NCBI GenBank assembly: GCA_027858715.1
Contig: JAQICD010000233.1
Span: forward strand, 1 to 43,981
Length of the DNA: 43,981 nucleotides
Source of the DNA: Prolixibacteraceae bacterium
GTDB taxonomy: Bacteria > Bacteroidota > Bacteroidia > Bacteroidales > Prolixibacteraceae
Direction of reading: 5' to 3'
Part shown: positions 25,701-32,946 of the stretch, piece by piece
Numbering within the stretch: position 1 is the stretch's first letter
Layout of the letters: each line of letters starts with the position of its first letter
Position numbers and translations under genes: made by a program
Notes under the pieces: generated by a model
The model's database searches: none
Told to the model about the DNA's origin: nothing
Seen by the model: the letters and a program-made list of their open reading frames with translations, nothing else

Positions 25701-25782
25701 AAATAACGTTTTCATTCTTAAAAATATTTGTATATTTGTAACAATCTAATACATTGAGCGTATTAACATGTAAACGATTACA
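25701..25782 (+). promoter_or_regulatory. Promoter of the acid-sugar operon with two flanking operators (module 2)
   Basis: A -7 box TATATTTG (25731-25738) lies between an upstream site AAATAACGTTTTCA (25701-25714, reverse reading TGAAAACGTTATTT) and the perfect site TGTAAACGATTACA (25769-25782). CG centres are 68 bp apart; the upstream centre is 23.5 bp before and the downstream centre 44.5 bp after the start of the -7 box. Module 1 has 22.5 and 44.5. LacI-family control of the operon downstream is likely. The rest of the 25571-25879 gap holds only the copy A terminator and AT-rich leader. Confidence 0.65.
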
Positions 25783-25879
25783 AAAATACTATGTTTTAAG
25801 TGTGTTTTATAGCCATTTGAAAAAGAATGTATTAGCCTTAGTAAGGTTACAAATTGAATAGAAAAAAAATAACAGGATA

Positions 25880-27025
25880 ATGGAGCAGATTACTTTTTTT
25901 CATCCCGCGAAAATTGTTTTTGGCAAAGGTTGTGTCGATCAATTTATTATGGATATTGAAAAAGAAGGTAAGAAAAACATATACATGCTTGCTGTTGATG
26001 CATTAAAAGATATTACAGCTAATATAAAAAGGAAGCTTGAAACCAAAGGGATTAAAGTATCTGTCAATGAATCTTTGCAAGCGGAGCCTTCGTTCGCCGA
26101 TCTGGAGAAATTAAAGATCGAAGCTGATTCGGTCAATGCAGATGCTATTGTAGGTGTTGGTGGTGGCAGTGTAATGGACACTGCCAAAATGCTAGCAGCG
26201 ATTGTGAATACAGATATTAATGCAAAAGATTATGTGGGTATTGGATTGCTAAAGCAACGAAACACTTATCTGGCTTGTTTACCAACAACTTCTGGTACTG
26301 GTAGTGAGGTTTCGCCCAACGCCATTTTTCTCGATGAAGCAGACATGGATAAGAAGGGCGTAATCAGCCCATTTTTGGTACCCGATGCATCGTATGTAGA
26401 TCCGATGTTAACAGTAGGTGCTCCACCTACTGTTACAGCTTCAACAGGCCTCGATGCATTAACACATTGTATCGAAGCTTTTGTTAATAAATTTGCTCAC
26501 CCAATGACCGATTTATATGCGCTTGAAGGAATCAGACTGATTGGAAAGAGCCTGGTTGACGCATACAACGATGGAAACAATATTGAAGCTCGGGAGAATT
26601 TATCTTTAGGCAGCTTATATGGCGGTTTGTGTCTGGGGCCTGTAAATACCGGGGCAGTACATGCCTTGTCGTACCCCCTGGGAAGTAAATTTAAAATACC
26701 ACATGGCATTGCCAATGCTTTGCTTCTTCCTTATGTAATGCAATTTAATGCAAAATATCAGTCTGAACGCTACGCAAAAGTAGCTGCGGCTTTGGGTGTT
26801 GAAATTTCCGGAAGTAATGAAGATATGGCACAGAAAGGTGTTGATGTTGTGTTTGAAATAATGAAAAAATGCAACGTGCCGTTACGTCTGTCTGAAATTA
26901 ATATTTCGCGTGACGATTTTGAGATGATAGCTACATCCGCATTGAAAGTTCAGCGCCTGCTTAAAAACAATGTTAAAGAAATTTACCGCGGCGATGCCTT
27001 GAAAATTTATGAAAATGCATATTGA
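25880..27025 (+). CDS. Iron-containing alcohol dehydrogenase
   Basis: 381 residues, full length for the family. The NAD site GGGSVMDTAKMLA (94-106) and PTTSGTGSEVSP (135-146) are typical. Metal ligands match those of FucO: Asp192 and His196 (LDALTHCIEAF), His261 (GAVHALSYP) and His275 (IPHGIANALLLPY). Members reduce aldehydes or oxidise alcohols and hydroxy acids; the substrate cannot be read from the sequence. It is first in an operon with a DapA-family lyase, PdxA2-like dehydrogenase, acid-sugar kinase and symporter. Its stop overlaps the next gene by 17 bp. A role in handling an aldehyde or hydroxy-acid intermediate of pectin-derived sugars is inference. Confidence 0.93.
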   Translation: MEQITFFHPAKIVFGKGCVDQFIMDIEKEGKKNIYMLAVDALKDITANIKRKLETKGIKVSVNESLQAEPSFADLEKLKIEADSVNADAIVGVGGGSVMDTAKMLAAIVNTDINAKDYVGIGLLKQRNTYLACLPTTSGTGSEVSPNAIFLDEADMDKKGVISPFLVPDASYVDPMLTVGAPPTVTASTGLDALTHCIEAFVNKFAHPMTDLYALEGIRLIGKSLVDAYNDGNNIEARENLSLGSLYGGLCLGPVNTGAVHALSYPLGSKFKIPHGIANALLLPYVMQFNAKYQSERYAKVAAALGVEISGSNEDMAQKGVDVVFEIMKKCNVPLRLSEINISRDDFEMIATSALKVQRLLKNNVKEIYRGDALKIYENAY

Positions 27026-27947
27026 ACCTGGAAATATAAAAAACGTGGTTTCGGGGGTAGTTGTACCCATGATTTCACCTTTCAATAACGATTATACTAT
27101 TGACACCAGTGCTGTTGAGCGACTGGTTGACCGTTTTGTTGTATCGCAGGTGGCTCCGTTTGTTCTCGGAACTACGGGTGAAGCACCATCGATGACAACA
27201 GCGCAAAAAAAGCAGTTGGTGAAAGCCACAGTTGATGCTGCCAACGGAAAATGCACTGTATATGCCGGAATATCGGGCAACTCTTTACAAACATCAATCG
27301 ACGAAGGTAAAATGTTTGCCGATCTCGGTGCCGATGTTTTGGTTGCAACACCTCCGGGGTATTATCCATCAAATAATGTGCAGTTAGAAAAATATTTTGT
27401 GCAATTGGCCGATGAATTACCGTTGCCATTAGTAATGTACAACATGCCGGCAACAACTCAATGCTCGATAAATGTTGATTTAATTGAAACTTTAAGTCAT
27501 CATTCAAATATTGCAGGGCTAAAAGATTCGGAACGCGACGAGTCACGAATCGGTGAGCTTGTTTCGCTGTTTAAAAAACGTAACGATTTTTCGTTGCTTA
27601 TAGGTTGGGCTGCACAATCGGTAAAAAGTTTGATCGCTGGTTATGATGGCATAGTACCCAGTACAGGCAATATTATCCCCTATGCTTATTATCAATTGTA
27701 TAAAGCTGCAAAAAATGGCAATGCCGACAGGGCATCTGAATTACAGCAATTCACAAACGAGGTTTCCTCGTGGTATCAAAAAGGGCTGATTCTCAGTGAG
27801 TCGATTCCTGCATTAAAGCTTTTATGTTCGGCAAAAGGTTTGTGTGGTCCGGTTGTTTTGCCTCCGATGTATCGACCCGAAAGTCAATCCGAAGAAAAAA
27901 TGTTGGCCGATTTTAAAGTACGAATCGAAAAAATGAAACAAATTTAG
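27009..27947 (+). CDS. DapA-family pyruvate-dependent lyase/aldolase
   Basis: 312 residues. (beta/alpha)8 barrel of the dihydrodipicolinate synthase superfamily. Schiff-base Lys172 is in IAGLKDSERD, the proton-relay Tyr144 in VMYNMPA, and GTTGE (54-58) forms the pyruvate carboxylate loop. True DapA has an arginine in the YNVPxRT block that binds the aspartate semialdehyde carboxylate; here the sequence is YNMPATTQ. This is therefore probably not lysine synthesis but a sugar-acid aldolase or dehydratase of the KDG-aldolase type. The start overlaps the dehydrogenase gene, and the next gene follows after 4 bp. The exact substrate is unknown. Confidence 0.9.
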   Translation: MKMHIEPGNIKNVVSGVVVPMISPFNNDYTIDTSAVERLVDRFVVSQVAPFVLGTTGEAPSMTTAQKKQLVKATVDAANGKCTVYAGISGNSLQTSIDEGKMFADLGADVLVATPPGYYPSNNVQLEKYFVQLADELPLPLVMYNMPATTQCSINVDLIETLSHHSNIAGLKDSERDESRIGELVSLFKKRNDFSLLIGWAAQSVKSLIAGYDGIVPSTGNIIPYAYYQLYKAAKNGNADRASELQQFTNEVSSWYQKGLILSESIPALKLLCSAKGLCGPVVLPPMYRPESQSEEKMLADFKVRIEKMKQI

Positions 27948-27951
27948 ACGA

Positions 27952-29001
27952 ATGATCAATCAAAAAACATATAAGCCGATTTTAGCAATAACCATGGGCG
28001 ATCCATCGGGTATCGGTCCTGAAATATCGGCTAAGGCATTTGCCAACACTCAACTTTATGACCAGAGTCGGCCTTTGCTTATTGGTAACGCCAATGTAAT
28101 TAAAAATGCCATCAATATGTGTGGCTTATCGCTCGATGTGAATATTGTGAACCATGTTGAAGAGGCAAAATTTCAAGCTGGTGTAATCGACATGTTAACT
28201 ATACCAATTGCCAACTCAGAGGATATAACTTATGGTGAAATAAATGCCCGTTCGGGCGATCTGGCCTTTAAATGTGTGCGAAAAGCCATAGAATTGGCCA
28301 TGGAAGGCAAAGTTGACGGCACGGTAACTGGGCCTATAAATAAAGCATCGATTCATGCTGCAGGGCATAAGTTTTCGGGGCATACCGAAATCTATGCACA
28401 CTATACCGGTACTGATAATTATGCGATGTTGCTGGCCGACGAAAAAATGAAAGTGATACATGTTAGCACTCACGTGGCGTTGCGTGAAGCATGCGACCGG
28501 GTTAAAACCAGTCGTGTATTCGATGTTATTGGATTGCTGAATGAAGGATTGAAAAAAATTGGAATTTTAAATCCCCGGATTGGTGTTGCAGGGTTAAACC
28601 CACATGCAAGCGATGAAGGATTATTTGGCTCTGAAGAGAAAATGGAAATACAACCGGCAGTTGAAAAGGCGCGAGCCGGAGGTATCGATGCCAGTGGGCC
28701 ATATCCGCCCGATACATTATTCTCGTTGGCAGCCGGAGGAAAATTCGATGGTTGTGTGGCAATGTATCACGATCAGGGTCACATTCCTTTTAAAATGGTT
28801 GGCTTTGTGTGGGACGAAGAAACCGGAAAAATGAAAAGCGTAAAAGGTGTGAATATCACACTTGGCTTACCAATAATAAGAACTTCGGTCGATCATGGCA
28901 CCGCCTTCGAAATAGCCGGAAAAGGGATTGCAAGTCCCGATGCTTTATTGTACGCAGTTGAATATGCAGTGTTGCTGCACAAAAACAATACAAAAAAATA
29001 A
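27952..29001 (+). CDS. pdxA2: PdxA2-like 4-phospho-tetronate dehydrogenase
   Basis: 349 residues. PdxA fold: AITMGDPSGIGPEI (12-25), TGPINKASIHAAGHKFSGHT, and metal-binding His174 (VSTHVAL), His218 (LNPHASDEG) and His273 (MYHDQGHIPFK). Classical PdxA acts in vitamin B6 synthesis. PdxA2 members next to a DUF1537 kinase instead oxidise and decarboxylate 4-phospho-D-threonate or 4-phospho-D-erythronate to dihydroxyacetone phosphate. The kinase gene begins 3 bp downstream, which favours the PdxA2 role. Which tetronate stereoisomer is used is not visible here. Confidence 0.88.
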   Translation: MINQKTYKPILAITMGDPSGIGPEISAKAFANTQLYDQSRPLLIGNANVIKNAINMCGLSLDVNIVNHVEEAKFQAGVIDMLTIPIANSEDITYGEINARSGDLAFKCVRKAIELAMEGKVDGTVTGPINKASIHAAGHKFSGHTEIYAHYTGTDNYAMLLADEKMKVIHVSTHVALREACDRVKTSRVFDVIGLLNEGLKKIGILNPRIGVAGLNPHASDEGLFGSEEKMEIQPAVEKARAGGIDASGPYPPDTLFSLAAGGKFDGCVAMYHDQGHIPFKMVGFVWDEETGKMKSVKGVNITLGLPIIRTSVDHGTAFEIAGKGIASPDALLYAVEYAVLLHKNNTKK

Positions 29002-29004
29002 TTT

Positions 29005-30162
29005 ATGATTGCTGTTATTGCAGATGACTTTACAGGAGCTGCCGAAATAGGTGGCATTGGCTTACGGAGAGGCTTAAAGGTTGTTATCGAGACAAAAGTT
29101 AACGCCCCCAACGATACCGATTTGCTCATTATTGCCACCGATACCCGCTCGATGCACCCACAAGATGCCATTGATGAGATTGATAAAGTGACAAAAGACA
29201 TTCAAAAACTTAAACCAGAATACACATTCAAAAAACTGGATTCGGTATTGCGTGGAAATGTGGTTGATGAATTAAAAGCCCAAATGAATGGCTCGGGGAA
29301 TAATAAGGTACTGGTTGTGGCTGGCAATCCACATTTTAACCGTATTATAAAAGATGGTATTTACTTTGTAAATGGAGTTCCGCTTTCCGATACATTTTTT
29401 GCCAGCGATCCTCAGTATCCAATTACTACATCGAATGTACTCGAAATACTAAAAGATAAAGATGTAGAAATGGTGTCGGCAAGCGAAGAGCTACCTGAAA
29501 AGGGAATACTGATGGCTAATGTTAACTGTGTTGATGAGTTGATACAGTGGTCAGAAAAAGCTGACGACTCAATGTTGCTGGCCGGAGGCGCCGGATTTTT
29601 TGATATGCTATTGAAAAAAAGATATCCTTTAGTGAAAAAAGCACCGGTAAATCACTATCCATTAGGCGATAAAACCCTGTTCGTATTTGGAAGCACATTT
29701 CCCAAAAGTGAAAATTTTTTGAAGCAGCTTCATACACTTGGCATGAGTGTATGCAACATGCCCGAAGAAATATTTATCCAGAGCGATCCTGTACAGAAAG
29801 TAATGAACAAGTGGGCTTCCGACATAGTTAGTGAATTGGAAGCTGGAAAGAAAGTAGTAGTAACAATTAGTCATACTTCTTCAGGTGGGGTTGAGTTATC
29901 AAATAGAATTAAACAATCAGTAGGAACACTGGTCAAAAAGGTCATTGACCATATTGAGCTGGATGATTTATTAATAGAGGGTGGCGATACAACATCGGCA
30001 ATACTTAAACACATTAATGTAGCCAAGCTCGAGCCTTATTGTGAATTAGGGCACGGGGTGATACAGATGAAAGCAGAAAAATATCCCCGAATGTGCATTA
30101 CAACAAAGCCGGGTAGTTATTTTTGGCCCGACGAAATAATTTTAAATGGAAACCATAATTAA
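29005..30162 (+). CDS. Four-carbon acid-sugar kinase (DUF1537 family)
   Basis: 385 residues. The N-terminal DUF1537 domain begins MIAVIADDFTGAAEIGG and has FKKLDSVLRGNVVDEL. The C-terminal nucleotide-binding domain includes EGGDTTSAILKHI, ELGHGVIQM and TTKPGSYFWPDE. The family phosphorylates C4 acid sugars such as D-threonate or D-erythronate at O4. It is somewhat shorter than the usual 410-430 residues, yet both domains are present. The KPGSYFWP ending differs from the more common KPGGFG. Tight linkage to PdxA2 supports the tetronate-to-DHAP route. Cytoplasmic. Confidence 0.9.
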   Translation: MIAVIADDFTGAAEIGGIGLRRGLKVVIETKVNAPNDTDLLIIATDTRSMHPQDAIDEIDKVTKDIQKLKPEYTFKKLDSVLRGNVVDELKAQMNGSGNNKVLVVAGNPHFNRIIKDGIYFVNGVPLSDTFFASDPQYPITTSNVLEILKDKDVEMVSASEELPEKGILMANVNCVDELIQWSEKADDSMLLAGGAGFFDMLLKKRYPLVKKAPVNHYPLGDKTLFVFGSTFPKSENFLKQLHTLGMSVCNMPEEIFIQSDPVQKVMNKWASDIVSELEAGKKVVVTISHTSSGGVELSNRIKQSVGTLVKKVIDHIELDDLLIEGGDTTSAILKHINVAKLEPYCELGHGVIQMKAEKYPRMCITTKPGSYFWPDEIILNGNHN

Positions 30163-30198
30163 AAAACCAATTAGCAAAAACCTTGAAAAATTTACTTA

Positions 30199-31779
30199 AT
30201 GGAGACACATGTTAACTTGCATATTGTAGATTATTTAATCATTGCTGTGACTTTCATTTTGTCGCTTGGCGTTGGTTTTTGGTTCTCGCGAAAACAAAAG
30301 GACACCAAAAACTATTTCACTGCCAAGGGATCACTTCCATCGTGGGCAATTGGCATCTCGATACTGGCAACATTAATCAGTAGTGTAACTTTTTTAGCAT
30401 ACCCGGGCGAAGGTTTTTCTTCAAACTGGATACGATTGGTACAGGGAATGATGGTTCCTATTGTATTGGTGTTTTTTATTGGTTTTGTAGTGCCTCTTTT
30501 CCGACGAGTTATTGGATTAAGTGCTTACGAGTATTTTGAAAAAAGATTTGGCGTATTAGCACGAATATACAGTTCGCTGGCTTTTGTACTAACACATTTC
30601 TCTAAAATGGGAACGGTTTTTTTTCTGATCTCCCTGGCGCTTTCGAAAATGGTTGGAGTTGATACCACAACAATTATCTGGGTTATCGGAGTTGTTATTA
30701 TTATTTTAACCATGTTGGGTGGTATCGAGGCTGTTATCTGGTTGGATGTCATTCAGGGTTTATTGTTGATAGTTGGCGGAATAATCGCATTACTGATCAT
30801 TCTTTTTACCCCCGAAGGCGGGCCGGTTGCAGTATGGAATGTTGCAATGGAAAGCGGACGTATAGGGTTTGGCCCGTTCGATTGGGATTTTGTAAACCTT
30901 ACTTTCTGGGTTATGGTCATTAATGGAGTTTTTTATGCCATACAAAAATATGGTACCGACCAAACAATTGTTCAACGCTATTTAACCGCACGTTCCGATA
31001 AAGATGCAGTAAAAGCATCGCTTACCGGAGTTCTTTTAAGTGTACCGGTTTGGGCTTTGTTTATGTTTATAGGTACAGCTTTGTTTTCGTACTACAAGCT
31101 AACAGGCAACACACTTCCGCCCGATATCAGGACTGATGCTGTTTTTCCATTGTTTATTATGAATCATTTACCGGTGGGGGTTGTTGGTATAATTATTTCG
31201 GCCTTGATTGCAGCGGCTGTTTCGAGCCTCGACTCAGATCTTAATTGTTTGTCGGCTATTTGTGTTGAAGATTATTATATGCGATTAAAACCTAAAACTA
31301 CCGAGAAAACCAAACTGTTTGTTAGTAAATTGTTTGTTGTTTTAGCCGGTATTGGTGCAATAGGGGTGGCATTATTTTACGTAAAAGTCGGAGGTACAGC
31401 CGGTGTCCTAAGTATTGTGTTCACCTTATATGCAATTTTCTCGGGAGGTATTGCCGGTATGTTTCTTTTGGGAATATTCAGTAAAAGGGCAAACCGCCAG
31501 GGGCTTAATATTGGAATAATTATGAGCGTAATCTTTACTGCCTATGCCGTGCTTACTTCTACCCCTTTTGATATTGGCGGACAGTCAACATTATTAATTG
31601 ACATGGGAGGACTCAATTTCGCGCATCATAAATATATGATTGGCGTTTACAGCCATGTCGTTTTGTTCGTATTTGGTTATGTTGGAAGTTTGTTCTTCAA
31701 AACCGAACAAAGCGAAGATGAGATTAAATCGTTAACTTACTACGGTTATCTTGAGTTAAAAAGAAAGAAAAGAATTTAA
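30199..31779 (+). CDS. Sodium/solute symporter (SSS family)
   Basis: 526 residues with about 13 hydrophobic segments. SSS signature features: the N-terminal helix HIVDYLIIAVTFILSLGVGF, then YFTAKGSLPSWAIGISILAT, SSVTFLAYPGEGF, DQTIVQRYLTARSDKDA and ALIAAAVSSLDSDLNCLSA (sodium-site region). The family includes SGLT-like and sugar-acid transporters of Bacteroidota. Located 36 bp after the kinase in the same operon, it probably imports the acid sugar or uronate handled by the four enzymes. Specificity is inference. Confidence 0.93.
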   Translation: METHVNLHIVDYLIIAVTFILSLGVGFWFSRKQKDTKNYFTAKGSLPSWAIGISILATLISSVTFLAYPGEGFSSNWIRLVQGMMVPIVLVFFIGFVVPLFRRVIGLSAYEYFEKRFGVLARIYSSLAFVLTHFSKMGTVFFLISLALSKMVGVDTTTIIWVIGVVIIILTMLGGIEAVIWLDVIQGLLLIVGGIIALLIILFTPEGGPVAVWNVAMESGRIGFGPFDWDFVNLTFWVMVINGVFYAIQKYGTDQTIVQRYLTARSDKDAVKASLTGVLLSVPVWALFMFIGTALFSYYKLTGNTLPPDIRTDAVFPLFIMNHLPVGVVGIIISALIAAAVSSLDSDLNCLSAICVEDYYMRLKPKTTEKTKLFVSKLFVVLAGIGAIGVALFYVKVGGTAGVLSIVFTLYAIFSGGIAGMFLLGIFSKRANRQGLNIGIIMSVIFTAYAVLTSTPFDIGGQSTLLIDMGGLNFAHHKYMIGVYSHVVLFVFGYVGSLFFKTEQSEDEIKSLTYYGYLELKRKKRI

Positions 31780-31812
31780 TTTTATATTGTCGAACCTTTA
31801 AAAGTAACTACT

Positions 31813-32853
31813 ATGAGAATTAAGAATTTTACACAAAAAGTAACATTAGTTGGTGCTATTTTATTATTTGCCAGTCTGGGACTCTATGCGCAAGATCAGG
31901 GAACAGGAACCGGATGGAATAATAATTATACACCCGGATCTGACCTTGTATTGGATGAAGATTTTTCGCATTTCGAGTTTTTTGGTAATTGGCAACATAC
32001 AGCCAATTCAAACAGTAAACCGTATGTTGATGAAACAACCGGTGAAACCATTCCTGGATTGATGGCAGGAGAGGAATCTATTCAGTTTTTGAATTCTTCT
32101 GCAGAATGTGGTTACACCTGGGATTCATGTGCCTTTGCTCCTGAATGGGGAGTGGCTACATCGGTCGATGGTGATGGAAATGCAGTTGATCCGGATCCCA
32201 CAACGCCTGATGTTTCAAATGGTTTTGTTGAAATTGGCCGCAGAGGGTACAGAACTGGAGCCGGTGAATTTGTTGTTGATTTGCGTGCCTTAGATTATGT
32301 TGAAGGTATTCAGTACTCGCATTCAAGTACAGGTGGAACGCGTCGTGGTTTTATGATTTTTATAAGTCTTGATGATGGTGAGAATTGGGATACATTGCGT
32401 TACCAAATGGGTGATCATTATTCAATGAATTTCACGAAAGACCCATTTGACTGGTCCAAAACGCCCAATGACATCAATTGTACTCCATCGGCAAATGGTA
32501 TGTTGTGGGAAGATATAATTTATACAGAAAATGTAATGTTGAAGTTTTCAGCAACAAATGTAGTTGAACCACAAGCTGTAAGAATTCATGATTTGAAGGT
32601 TTATGGCGACTTGCCTGAAGAAACTAGTGTTGATAATATCGCCGGTTTGAATGAAATTTCCATAAAAATGATTGGAAATAATATTCAGTTATCAGAAGTT
32701 TCTAATGTTGAAGTGTATTCAATTACAGGGAGTCTTGTTAAAACGGCTGCTAATGTCAACCGATTATTTATGAACGATCTAACCAATGGTGTGTATATCG
32801 TAAAAGCACAGGTTGGTAATAAAATGTCAACTAAAAAAGTTGTGAAGCAATAA
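31813..32853 (+). CDS. Secreted T9SS-sorted protein of unknown function, copy B
   Basis: 346 residues. Signal peptide to about 26 (LGLYAQ), unique domain, then a T9SS type A tail (VEVYSITGSLVKTAAN, LTNGVYIVKAQVGN, KKVVKQ). Paralogue of copy A at 24548-25570, with the same order of conserved blocks and the same two conserved cysteines (CAFAPEW, C.PSA). It carries an extra Cys in AECGYTW and an Asp/Pro-rich insert (VDPDPTTPDVSN). It sits between the symporter and SusC, 33 bp after the former. Retention of two copies in one pectin locus suggests a substrate-specific role at the cell surface. No catalytic motif is recognised. Confidence 0.85.
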   Translation: MRIKNFTQKVTLVGAILLFASLGLYAQDQGTGTGWNNNYTPGSDLVLDEDFSHFEFFGNWQHTANSNSKPYVDETTGETIPGLMAGEESIQFLNSSAECGYTWDSCAFAPEWGVATSVDGDGNAVDPDPTTPDVSNGFVEIGRRGYRTGAGEFVVDLRALDYVEGIQYSHSSTGGTRRGFMIFISLDDGENWDTLRYQMGDHYSMNFTKDPFDWSKTPNDINCTPSANGMLWEDIIYTENVMLKFSATNVVEPQAVRIHDLKVYGDLPEETSVDNIAGLNEISIKMIGNNIQLSEVSNVEVYSITGSLVKTAANVNRLFMNDLTNGVYIVKAQVGNKMSTKKVVKQ

Positions 32854-32860
32854 TTTTATC

Positions 32861-32901
32861 AAAAGCCTTTGTCTGATCATGCAATCAGGCAAAGGTTTTT
32901 T
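32861..32901 (+). terminator. Terminator between copy B and SusC
   Basis: CCTTTG/CAAAGG (32866-32871 with 32890-32895) continues into CTGAT/ATCAG around CATGCA, followed by six T. No good TAnnTTTG box is seen between it and the SusC start at 32947, so it may act as partial attenuation in one long operon. Confidence 0.85.
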
Positions 32902-32946
32902 ATAACTATATTAAGTTCAGCCAGATTAATTCTAATACAACAACTA

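Noticed and set aside
25880-27025. Idea that the Fe-dehydrogenase detoxifies methanol released by the CE8 esterase
   Set aside because: Attractive from context, but no sequence feature singles out methanol dehydrogenases, and the operon partners point to sugar acids.
27009-27947. Annotation as dapA (lysine biosynthesis)
   Set aside because: The YNMPATTQ block lacks the arginine expected for dihydrodipicolinate synthase, and the gene lies in a sugar-acid operon.
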